A stretch of 9,027 nt of DNA from assembly GCA_019912505.1 (NCBI GenBank), contig JAIOIM010000523.1, positions 1 through 9,027 on the forward strand, given 5' to 3'. The notes under the pieces were generated by a model. The model ran no database searches. It had not been told where the DNA came from and saw only the letters and a program-made list of their open reading frames with translations. Both the position numbers and the translations under genes were made by a program. Source of the DNA: Ignavibacteriaceae bacterium. Its GTDB lineage: Bacteria > Bacteroidota > Ignavibacteria > Ignavibacteriales > Ignavibacteriaceae. Below, in pieces: positions 1-6,028 of this stretch; the first letter of the stretch is position 1; every line of letters begins with the position of its first letter.

Positions 1-2
1 GT

Positions 3-104
3 GAGCGTTTGAATTGTATGAGTTCTATAAATGTTGATGAAGTATTTGAAAGTATTTCGGAGATAACAAAATTGTACCCCATAAAAGGAGAAAAAAATGT
101 TTAA
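3..104 (+). CDS. C-terminal end of an upstream gene (partial), possibly a family 9 glycosyltransferase
   Basis: An open frame runs in from the left edge and stops at TAA 102-104, giving 33 residues that include CMSSINVDEVFESISEI. A Cys-Met followed by a short 'I-x-V-x-E-V' helix resembles the extreme C-terminus of GT9 ADP-heptose:LPS heptosyltransferase-like proteins, which often end in a similar Cys-Met...V-x-E-V segment. That resemblance is from memory and rests on very few residues, so the family is only a suggestion. The frame overlaps the next gene by 8 nt and carries that gene's ribosome binding site, which supports it being a genuine co-transcribed coding end. The start lies outside the window. 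Confidence 0.5.
   Translation, partial: ERLNCMSSINVDEVFESISEITKLYPIKGEKNV
84..90 (+). promoter_or_regulatory. Shine-Dalgarno site for the DUF3108 gene
   Basis: AAAGGAG sits 6 nt before the ATG at 97, separated by six A residues. It is one of only two convincing Shine-Dalgarno sequences in the window and fixes the start at 97. It lies inside the last codons of the upstream gene, so translation of the two is probably coupled. Confidence 0.75.
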
Positions 105-915
105 AAGAATAAAGTATATATTTTTAACAATGTTGTTTGTATCATCACTCGTTTCAGCAGGCAACAATAATGAAAAAAAAACGCCTGCTGAAAATCAATC
201 GGATAATTTTAGGAAGTTAGAAAACAAAGCATTCAAAGAGGGTGAAAAGCTTACATTTGATGTTAAGTACGGTTTTGTTACAGCCGGTATCGCAACAATG
301 CAAATTCCAAAGATTAAAAGAATATCTGGTCGCAACGCCTACCATGTTACTTTTGAAGTTAACTCGGTGCCAAGCTTCGACTGGATTTACAAAGTGCGCG
401 ATCGTTACGAAACTTATCTCGATGTTGAAGGACTGTTCCCCTGGCGGTTTGAACAGCACATACGCGAAGGCGGATACAGTCGTGATTTCTCTGCGTTTTT
501 TGATCAGCGAAAAGGTAAAGCAAAAACAAGCGAAGGCGAGCATGATATACCTATATATGTTAATGATATCGTCTCGGCGTTGTATCTTGCGCGTACATTC
601 GATTATTCGCAGATGAATCTGAACGATAAAGTTCATCTTCGAAATTTTTATAAAGATAAAGTCTACGATCTTGATGTAAGATATTTAGGGAGAGAAACAA
701 TTGACGTAACTGCGGGAAAGTTCGATTGCATAATTGTTGAACCGCTTGTGCTTGAAGGGGGACTTTTTAAAAGCGAAGGGAATATTATTGTATGGCTTAC
801 AAATGATGATTTGAAAATCCCGGTAAAAGTAAAAACAAAAGTTGTCGTCGGCTCAATTGATGCCGAGTTAACAGCTTATGAGGGGCTGGCAGGAAAACTC
901 ACCTCAAAAAGATAG
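97..915 (+). CDS. DUF3108 domain-containing exported protein
   Basis: This 272-residue protein begins with a signal peptide: the basic MFKRIK, a hydrophobic core at about 7-20 and a likely cleavage near VSA-G (about residue 21-22). A Lys/Asn/Glu-rich linker follows. The body matches the DUF3108 pattern: an opening EGEKLTFDVKYGFVTAG segment (about 49-65), a central 'D...ALY.AR.F.Y' segment (about 157-170), then a G-K-F-D-C-I segment and a W-L-T-N-D-D...IPVK segment (about 234-246) near the end. Members are periplasmic or envelope proteins of unknown biochemical role, expected to be mostly beta. No catalytic residues are evident. The start is supported by a good ribosome binding site and overlaps the upstream gene by 8 nt. 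A run of nine A residues (173-181) lies just after the signal peptide. The gene is followed by a hairpin, so it probably ends its transcription unit. Confidence 0.85.
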   Translation: MFKRIKYIFLTMLFVSSLVSAGNNNEKKTPAENQSDNFRKLENKAFKEGEKLTFDVKYGFVTAGIATMQIPKIKRISGRNAYHVTFEVNSVPSFDWIYKVRDRYETYLDVEGLFPWRFEQHIREGGYSRDFSAFFDQRKGKAKTSEGEHDIPIYVNDIVSALYLARTFDYSQMNLNDKVHLRNFYKDKVYDLDVRYLGRETIDVTAGKFDCIIVEPLVLEGGLFKSEGNIIVWLTNDDLKIPVKVKTKVVVGSIDAELTAYEGLAGKLTSKR

Positions 916-938
916 ATTTTATAAAAATTAAAATTATT

Positions 939-972
939 ATACCGCCACAGTCATACGCTGGCGGTATTGTTT
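939..972 (+). terminator. Candidate intrinsic terminator after the DUF3108 gene
   Basis: ATACCGCCA (939-947) pairs perfectly with TGGCGGTAT (959-967), giving a 9-bp stem with an 11-nt loop. It begins 24 nt after the stop codon. It is followed by TGTTT, which is only a weak T tract, so termination may be partial. The position at the end of a unit and before the window's longest intergenic gap supports the call. Confidence 0.6.
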
Positions 973-1112
973 AAAGTACGCGGAACTTGTTCAACCATAG
1001 TAAAATTATTTAATGTAATGCGGTAATAAAATTATACTGTAAAAATATTCACCGCAAATGAAATAGTTTGGACGCACGGCGTGAAATTTTAGTCCACTTG
1101 ATATTTTTGCCT

Positions 1113-1143
1113 TTCATACATCCAAACATTCATTCATACACCC
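1113..1143 (+). repeat. Pair of 11-nt direct repeats with 20-nt period
   Basis: TTCATACATCC (1113-1123) and TTCATACACCC (1133-1143) match at 10 of 11 positions and start exactly 20 nt apart, close to two turns of the helix. They lie upstream of the candidate promoter for the CPBP gene. The spacing would suit two copies of a regulator site, but chance in an AT-rich spacer is also possible. Confidence 0.35.
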
Positions 1144-1188
1144 CCACTTTTTGTTAAAAAACTAAATGATATATGGGAATTCCACCGC

Positions 1189-1219
1189 TTCGAGGTTGCA
1201 ATTTGTTTTTATATATTTG
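1189..1219 (+). promoter_or_regulatory. Candidate Bacteroidota-type promoter for the seven-gene run
   Basis: TATATTTG (1212-1219) fits the TAnnTTTG -7 element known from Bacteroides promoters. TTCG (1189-1192) matches the -33 TTTG element at three of four positions, with a 19-nt spacer. Transcription would begin around 1226, giving a leader of about 30 nt ending in a T-rich stretch before the ATG at 1255. It is placed just upstream of the first gene of a co-directional run. AT-rich sequence yields such matches easily. Confidence 0.4.
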
Positions 1220-1254
1220 TTCAACATTTATTTAGGATCGAATTTTTTTTATAT

Positions 1255-2247
1255 ATGGAAGATTTTGAAAATAAATCCGGTGATGAATCGGAACAAAAAG
1301 ATATTGAACAAATAACCGAAGAGACCAATACCGATAAAGAAGTATTTGCAAGATTAAACCCCATTGGAGCGGGTTTCCTCGGATTGTTCGGCGGGTTTTT
1401 CCTTTACCAGTTTGTAGGGGGTGGGCTTAGTCTTTTAATTTTTGGAATGGATTTAGATAATGCCCCTGTAAATGCCGTTCGTTTGATGACTATGGGCGGA
1501 CAAATATTATTTATGCTTCTGCCTGCTTTGCTGCTTTCCAAATTGGTTTATGAGGATGTGGGTGTTGTAATAAAAATAAAAAAGCCGGATTTAATAGCCC
1601 TCGGTTTATTTCTCGTTGGAATGATAATTCTAACTCCGCTGCTGCAAAGCTATCTTGCTATCCAAAATTATTTTATCGAACAATGGGCAGCCAATTATAA
1701 GTTGATTAATGACATCAAAGTATTTTTTGACAGTATGAATGCTCTTGTAGAAAAAGCATATTCCGGTTTGTTAAAAGCCAACAACGTCTTTGAAGGGTTA
1801 TTAATTATTATAGTAGTAGCCGTTGTCCCTGCCTTATCGGAAGAAACTCTTTTCCGGGGATTTATTCAAAACAGCTTTCAAATAAAAATGCGTCCGTTTT
1901 ATGCAGCGCTAATTACAGCCATATTTTTCGGTCTGTTTCACTTTAGCCCATACGGAATGCTGCCGTTAATTTCACTTGGTATGTTTTTCGGTTTTGCAGC
2001 CTACAAAAGTGATTCGCTAATTATTCCGATGATACTCCATTTTTTTAACAACTTTGTGGCTGTTATTATTTATTTTATGGTTGGCAACGCAGACATCATT
2101 AGTACGAAGATGGAAACCGTTGTTGAGTTAAAAGATTCTTTTATCTTATTTACTGTGTTGCTTTCGCTTTTTGCAGCACTGATATTTGTAATAAATTATT
2201 ATTATTCACAAAACAGACCTAGGAGGATTTATGCCGGTATGCCCTAA
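1255..2247 (+). CDS. CPBP family intramembrane glutamic metalloprotease
   Basis: This 330-residue polytopic membrane protein carries all three CPBP (Abi/CAAX protease, Rce1-like) motifs. They are EETLFR (E196-R201, the EExxxR glutamate motif), FGLFH (F225-H229, FxxxH) and HFFNN (H262-N266). In this family, the glutamates and histidines form the active site inside the membrane. About eight hydrophobic segments are visible, roughly at 37-62, 74-96, 111-132, 179-196, 213-230, 233-250, 255-277 and 294-317. Residues 1-30 are an unusual soluble acidic tail with 12 Asp/Glu and only 3 Lys. The ATG is preceded by a T-rich stretch with no Shine-Dalgarno sequence. The 3' end contains the ribosome binding site of the next gene and overlaps it by 17 nt. 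The substrate is unknown. Bacterial members include peptide-processing, immunity and regulatory proteins, and this sequence does not tell which applies here. Confidence 0.9.
   Translation: MEDFENKSGDESEQKDIEQITEETNTDKEVFARLNPIGAGFLGLFGGFFLYQFVGGGLSLLIFGMDLDNAPVNAVRLMTMGGQILFMLLPALLLSKLVYEDVGVVIKIKKPDLIALGLFLVGMIILTPLLQSYLAIQNYFIEQWAANYKLINDIKVFFDSMNALVEKAYSGLLKANNVFEGLLIIIVVAVVPALSEETLFRGFIQNSFQIKMRPFYAALITAIFFGLFHFSPYGMLPLISLGMFFGFAAYKSDSLIIPMILHFFNNFVAVIIYFMVGNADIISTKMETVVELKDSFILFTVLLSLFAALIFVINYYYSQNRPRRIYAGMP
2220..2226 (+). promoter_or_regulatory. Strong Shine-Dalgarno site inside the CPBP gene end
   Basis: TAGGAGG, followed by ATTT and the ATG at 2231, lies within the last codons of the CPBP gene. 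It contains a full AGGAGG with a short 4-nt spacer. It decides the start of the zinc-ribbon gene and implies translational coupling across the 17-nt overlap. Confidence 0.8.
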
Positions 2248-2584
2248 TTGCGAATATGAGTACACGGAAGGTGTAACTTTTTGCCCCGACTGTCAAACTC
2301 AATTATTAGATGACAAGTATTACACAAAACCGGAAGATTGGACGGAGGAAAACTGGGTGTTGGCATTTACTACCAACATGGAATACGAAGCCGAGATGAT
2401 GCGCGATAATCTTCTCGGAGCCGAGATTAAAGCCGCAGTTCTATCTCAAAAGGATAGGAGTTTCCCCGGATCGGGCGACCTATCGGTTGTAAAACTTTTT
2501 GTAAGAAAAGAAGATTTAGCATCGGCGCTTGCATTTATTGAAAAAATAAAAAGCGAGCAAACCGGTGAGGACGATGACCAATAA
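2231..2584 (+). CDS. Zinc-ribbon protein with a DUF2007-like domain
   Basis: This small soluble protein of 117 residues has two parts. Residues 4-21 form a zinc ribbon with CPNC (C4, C7) and CPDC (C18, C21). After a short linker, residues about 40-112 resemble the DUF2007 'putative signal transducing protein' fold: a strand (WVLAFTTN), a helix rich in Glu/Met (YEAEMMRDNL), a strand (IKAAVLS), a glycine-containing loop, VVKLFV and a closing helix (EDLASALAFIEKI). DUF2007 domains are PII-like in shape and of unknown function. The start is set by a strong ribosome binding site. The gene overlaps the CPBP gene by 17 nt, and its TAA shares one base with the cdsA ATG (TAATG), so it is embedded in the operon. 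A sensing or adaptor role for a neighbouring membrane enzyme is possible but is only inference. Confidence 0.75.
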   Translation: MPVCPNCEYEYTEGVTFCPDCQTQLLDDKYYTKPEDWTEENWVLAFTTNMEYEAEMMRDNLLGAEIKAAVLSQKDRSFPGSGDLSVVKLFVRKEDLASALAFIEKIKSEQTGEDDDQ

Positions 2585-3408
2585 TGTCTTTGGGCAATAC
2601 TGCACAAAGAGTAATCGTTGCGTTTATAAGTATCCCGCTCATTCTGGCATTATGCTATTTAGGAAATTTATATTTTTTCCTCTTTGCGGCGATGGTCGGT
2701 CTTGTTTCATTTTACGAGTTTTATTCTCTTGCAAAAAACAGAGGCATTAATGGAAATTTGCCTCTCGGGCTAATAACGATCTTTTTAATATTAGTAAACA
2801 ATTATCATCACTTTGTAAGTTTATATACTCTTTTTCTTGTGAGGATAATTATTCTAACATTATATGATTTATTCCGGAATAACGGTTCTGCCATTAATAA
2901 CATTGGCACTACACTTTTCGGTGTAATGTATATCGGAATGCTCTCCGGAGCATTAATTAGCATCAGAGAAATTTATCCGGCTGAAAGTGATTTTTATGCA
3001 CGCGGCGGATATATTATAATTGCAATGCTTGCTTCAATCTGGCTATGCGACTCTGCCGCATTTTTTATAGGGGTCAGGTTCGGTAAACATAAATTATTTC
3101 CGAGAGTAAGCCCTAAGAAAAGCTGGGAAGGGGCAATTGCAGGTTTTGTTTTTTCAGTCTTAACAATGATTGCCGCTAAATTTTTAGTGCTCGGTTTCCT
3201 CTCATGGACAACAATAATTGCTTTCGGAATAATTGTGGGAATTACTGGACAGCTTGGCGACCTTATTGAATCATTAATTAAAAGAGACGCAGGCGTAAAA
3301 GATTCCTCGACTCTAATTCCGGGGCACGGTGGAATATTCGACCGCTTTGATTCGCTGCTCTACATCTCCCCGGTTATATATATCTATCTTGAATATGTTG
3401 TGTTATAA
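2584..3408 (+). CDS. cdsA: Phosphatidate cytidylyltransferase (CDP-diacylglycerol synthase)
   Basis: CdsA converts phosphatidic acid and CTP to CDP-diacylglycerol, the precursor of the anionic phospholipids and phosphatidylethanolamine, in the inner membrane. The C-terminal family signature is complete: S230 through D256, with KR (233-234), KD (239-240), P246, H248-G249-G250 and DRFD (253-256). Upstream are the conserved SPKKSWEG segment (176-183) and D156 within a membrane helix. The 274 residues and about eight hydrophobic segments are normal for the family. The ATG overlaps the previous stop by one base. A GAGGA at 2567-2571 is about 12 nt upstream, rather far for a ribosome binding site, so re-initiation is likely. 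RimO follows after 33 nt. Confidence 0.95.
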   Translation: MSLGNTAQRVIVAFISIPLILALCYLGNLYFFLFAAMVGLVSFYEFYSLAKNRGINGNLPLGLITIFLILVNNYHHFVSLYTLFLVRIIILTLYDLFRNNGSAINNIGTTLFGVMYIGMLSGALISIREIYPAESDFYARGGYIIIAMLASIWLCDSAAFFIGVRFGKHKLFPRVSPKKSWEGAIAGFVFSVLTMIAAKFLVLGFLSWTTIIAFGIIVGITGQLGDLIESLIKRDAGVKDSSTLIPGHGGIFDRFDSLLYISPVIYIYLEYVVL

Positions 3409-3441
3409 TAAAAATATTTTGATGAATAACTTTGTAAATGA

Positions 3442-4746
3442 ATGACAAAAGATAATAATAAAGTAAGCGTAATTACGCTCGGATGTTCAAAAAATACTGT
3501 TGACTCCGAACGGTTAATGAATCAATTAAAGCTAAACAATATTAAGCTAACCGATGACCCGACAAAAGCGGGCACTGTTATTATTAATACCTGCGGTTTT
3601 ATTGAAGCCGCTAAGCAGGAATCTATTGATACAATATTAAATGCGGTAAAATTAAAAGAATCCGGAAAACTAAAAAAAGTGATTGTCGCAGGCTGTTTAT
3701 CCGAAAGATATAAAGCCGATCTTCAAAAAGAAATGCCCGAAGTTGATGTTTACTTTGGTACTGAAAAGTATGAGGAGATTGTAAAAGAATTTGGCGGCGA
3801 ATTAAAATATGAACTTCTTGGCGAGCGCGTTTTATCTTCTCCCTCTCATTCAGCCTATTTAAAAATTTCCGAGGGATGCGACCACCCCTGTTCTTTCTGT
3901 GCAATACCTATAATGCGCGGTAAGCATCACTCAAAACCAATTGAAGAGCTTGTGACAGAAACTGAATTTCTTGCAAAGCGCGGTACAAAAGAATTGGTAG
4001 TGATTGCACAGGATACAACCGATTACGGCAAAGATATATACGATAAACCTTCACTCGCGTTGCTGCTGAACAAGATTAGTGAGGTTGAAGGTATAGAGTG
4101 GATCAGGCTTATGTACGCTTATCCTTCCCACTTTCCGGATGATGTAATTGAAGTTATTGTAGCCAATCCCAAAGTATGTAAATATGTGGATATTCCTTTG
4201 CAGCATATTTCGGATAAAGTGCTTCGTTCGATGCGCCGAGGTGTTACAGCCGAAAGAACAAAAAAACTTATAGAAAAGTTAAGGGAGCGTATCCCTGATA
4301 TTACTATTCGGACGACATTTATAGTTGGTTATCCGAACGAAACAGAAAAAGACTTTGAAGAACTCCATAAATTTATTGAAGAGGCTGCGTTCGATAGAAT
4401 TGGTGTATTTAATTTTTCGGTTGAAGAAAACACTACAAGTTTTATTCTCGGCGATCCGATTTCGGAAGAGGAAAAAGAACGTCGTAAAGATGTTTTAATG
4501 AATCTGCAAAAGAGCATTTCTTTACAAAAGAATTCAGAATTTGTAGGTAAAAAGTTAAAAATCTTAGTTGATAGAGTTGAGGGTGATTTTTATATTGCCC
4601 GCTCGTACCGAGATGCTCCAGAAGTGGACGGCGAAGTACTGATTCCGGTAAAATCAAAAAAACTAATACCGGGCAAATTTTATACAGTAGAAATATACGA
4701 CCATGAAGAATACGACCTTTACGGAAAAGTTGTACCTGGAAAGTGA
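3442..4746 (+). CDS. rimO: Ribosomal protein S12 methylthiotransferase RimO
   Basis: RimO is a radical-SAM enzyme that adds a methylthio group to the beta-carbon of a conserved aspartate in ribosomal protein S12, in the cytoplasm. The N-terminal UPF0004 domain supplies three cluster cysteines: C15 (TLGCSKN), C51 (NTCGF) and C85 (AGCLSE). The radical-SAM motif is C146-x3-C150-x2-C153 (GCDHPCSFC), which binds the second 4Fe-4S cluster. A C-terminal TRAM domain spans about 365-432 and includes ARSYRDAPEVDG, where the DAPE(V/I)DG text separates RimO from the tRNA-modifying MiaB. The length of 434 is typical. No Shine-Dalgarno sequence is seen before the ATG. Its end overlaps a possible GTG start of the next gene (GTGA), or leaves an 8-nt gap to the preferred ATG. 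Confidence 0.95.
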   Translation: MTKDNNKVSVITLGCSKNTVDSERLMNQLKLNNIKLTDDPTKAGTVIINTCGFIEAAKQESIDTILNAVKLKESGKLKKVIVAGCLSERYKADLQKEMPEVDVYFGTEKYEEIVKEFGGELKYELLGERVLSSPSHSAYLKISEGCDHPCSFCAIPIMRGKHHSKPIEELVTETEFLAKRGTKELVVIAQDTTDYGKDIYDKPSLALLLNKISEVEGIEWIRLMYAYPSHFPDDVIEVIVANPKVCKYVDIPLQHISDKVLRSMRRGVTAERTKKLIEKLRERIPDITIRTTFIVGYPNETEKDFEELHKFIEEAAFDRIGVFNFSVEENTTSFILGDPISEEEKERRKDVLMNLQKSISLQKNSEFVGKKLKILVDRVEGDFYIARSYRDAPEVDGEVLIPVKSKKLIPGKFYTVEIYDHEEYDLYGKVVPGK

Positions 4747-4754
4747 GAAATAAA

Positions 4755-6026
4755 ATGAAGTTAAAATTTATTTTTATAATCTTTCTGCTCGCATACTTAC
4801 AATTATTGGCGCAAGTTGAGAGCTCGTTTAAAAATAAACAGCGGGAGGCAGTTTATTATCAAGATTTTCTAAACTTTGCGGGGGATAAAGTAAACCAGAC
4901 ACAAGTTGATGTATTTATCCAAGTGCCGTACAACGAAATTCAATTTGTAAAATCCGAAAAAGGTTTTAGCGCCGGCTACTCTGTTACAATCTCCGTTTTT
5001 ACGGATGACAAATCGACATTAATAAGCGAAAAAACTTTTAACGAAAAAGTTGAGGTTGTTAATTTTGAGCAGACTATTTCCGGCAGCAACTTTAATTTAA
5101 GTCTTCGCTCGTTTTACCTCCGCCCGGGTGCTTATTTAATCCGCTCTGAAATTGAAGACAAAGATTCAAAACAAAAATCATCAACCGAAAACTTGTTTGA
5201 AGTTCGAGATTATTCAAGCGGCAGCGGGATAAGCGATATTATGCTAATTGCGAGGAAAACTGTTGTTGAAGGGAGCAATAAAATTCTCCCTAATGTTAAC
5301 CGGAATGTTTTTTCAAAAAAAGATGGTATTCCGTTTTACTTTGAAGTTTATAGCAGAACACATCACGAAGTTAAAATTAATTCAAAAATTACAGAAAATG
5401 AAAACATCGTTTACGATTCTACAGAAGTGATAAACATCGATTCGGGGAAAACAAAAATATTCTTTACCGTAAACAGCATAGAACTTGGGCTCGGAAATTA
5501 TCTGCTTCAATTAACCGTGGTTGATATGGATAATAAAATTATAGGCGCCGCAAAAAAAACTTTTTTATCGAGATGGCAGGGAGTTCCATCATCAATAAAA
5601 GATTTAGACAAAGCAGCCAAGCAACTTGTTTATATCGCAAAGGAAGAGGAAATAGACAAAATAGAAGAAGCCATTAATCGCGATGAAAAAATAAAAGCAT
5701 ATCTTGATTTTTGGAAAACAAAAGACCCAACACCCCAAACCGAAGACAACCCAATTTTTGACGAATATTATCGGCGTGTTGCATACGCCAACGAAAAGTT
5801 TTCCCACTACACCGAAGGCTGGAAAACCGATAGAGGTATGGTTTTTATTATTTTAGGTCCGCCCGATAATGTTGACCGGCATCCTTTTGAATTTAATACA
5901 AAGCCCTACGAAATTTGGGAGTACTATGATTTAAACCGTCAGTTTATTTTTGTTGATGAAACCGGGTTTGACGATTATAGGCTTATTACTCCGATGTACG
6001 GCGACTCATATAGATATAGACAGTAA
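4755..6026 (+). CDS. Secreted GWxTD-domain protein
   Basis: From the ATG at 4755 the protein has 423 residues. It starts with a clear signal peptide (KLK, hydrophobic core about 5-18, cleavage near LLA-Q or LAQ-V). Residues about 30-260 look like two beta-rich, sandwich-like regions. The GWxTD domain occupies about 265-423. It has a helical lead-in rich in Glu/Lys, FWKTKDPTP (319-327), a YYRR...YAN segment, the name motif G355-W356-K357-T358-D359, then a strand-rich end containing LGPPDNV, YEIWEYY and FDDYR. The domain is found mainly in Bacteroidota/Ignavibacteria and Acidobacteria relatives, and its function is unknown. An in-frame GTG at 4743 overlaps the rimO stop as GTGA and would add four residues. 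I prefer ATG because of codon preference and GAG (4745-4747) seven bases upstream, but the difference does not affect the mature protein. PfkB follows after 2 nt. Confidence 0.85.
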   Translation: MKLKFIFIIFLLAYLQLLAQVESSFKNKQREAVYYQDFLNFAGDKVNQTQVDVFIQVPYNEIQFVKSEKGFSAGYSVTISVFTDDKSTLISEKTFNEKVEVVNFEQTISGSNFNLSLRSFYLRPGAYLIRSEIEDKDSKQKSSTENLFEVRDYSSGSGISDIMLIARKTVVEGSNKILPNVNRNVFSKKDGIPFYFEVYSRTHHEVKINSKITENENIVYDSTEVINIDSGKTKIFFTVNSIELGLGNYLLQLTVVDMDNKIIGAAKKTFLSRWQGVPSSIKDLDKAAKQLVYIAKEEEIDKIEEAINRDEKIKAYLDFWKTKDPTPQTEDNPIFDEYYRRVAYANEKFSHYTEGWKTDRGMVFIILGPPDNVDRHPFEFNTKPYEIWEYYDLNRQFIFVDETGFDDYRLITPMYGDSYRYRQ

Positions 6027-6028
6027 AA

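Larger units (their letters stand above)
916..1254 (+). other. 339-nt intergenic region between two transcription units
   Basis: No coding frame of note is visible. The region holds a terminator-like hairpin near its left end (939-967), a weaker 6-bp inverted pair TGCGGT/ACCGCA (1019-1024 with 1051-1056), a 5-bp pair TGGAC/GTCCA (1069-1073 with 1092-1096), a direct repeat (1113-1143) and a candidate promoter (1189-1219). It ends in a T8 run immediately before the next start codon. It is AT-rich with short GC-rich islands. I see no tRNA and no riboswitch I recognise. Confidence 0.7.

Noticed and set aside
217..636. Minus-strand open frame of 139 codons opposite the DUF3108 gene
   Set aside because: It is antisense to a well-supported gene. 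Its translation is Cys/Phe-rich without any recognisable domain, and it has no ribosome binding site or context. The overlapping + frame at 242-616 is rejected for the same reason.
1019..1096. Structured RNA or riboswitch formed by the TGCGGT/ACCGCA and TGGAC/GTCCA pairs
   Set aside because: The stems are only 6 and 5 bp, with 26-nt and 18-nt loops and no further pairing. They do not form a recognisable fold and lie far from the next start.
2565..2750. Small + frame spanning the zinc-ribbon/cdsA junction
   Set aside because: It overlaps two real genes in another frame, and its translation shows no domain. The cdsA frame accounts for the sequence.
3427..3434. TAACTTTG, a perfect TAnnTTTG match before rimO
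   Set aside because: It ends only 7 nt before the ATG and has no TTTG at a suitable distance upstream (the nearest is 5 nt away). A promoter here would give an essentially leaderless transcript. A chance match in an AT-rich spacer is more likely.
3623..3904. Minus-strand open frame opposite rimO
   Set aside because: It is fully contained in rimO, whose cysteine motifs and TRAM domain are intact. The antisense product is basic and low in complexity, with no family resemblance.
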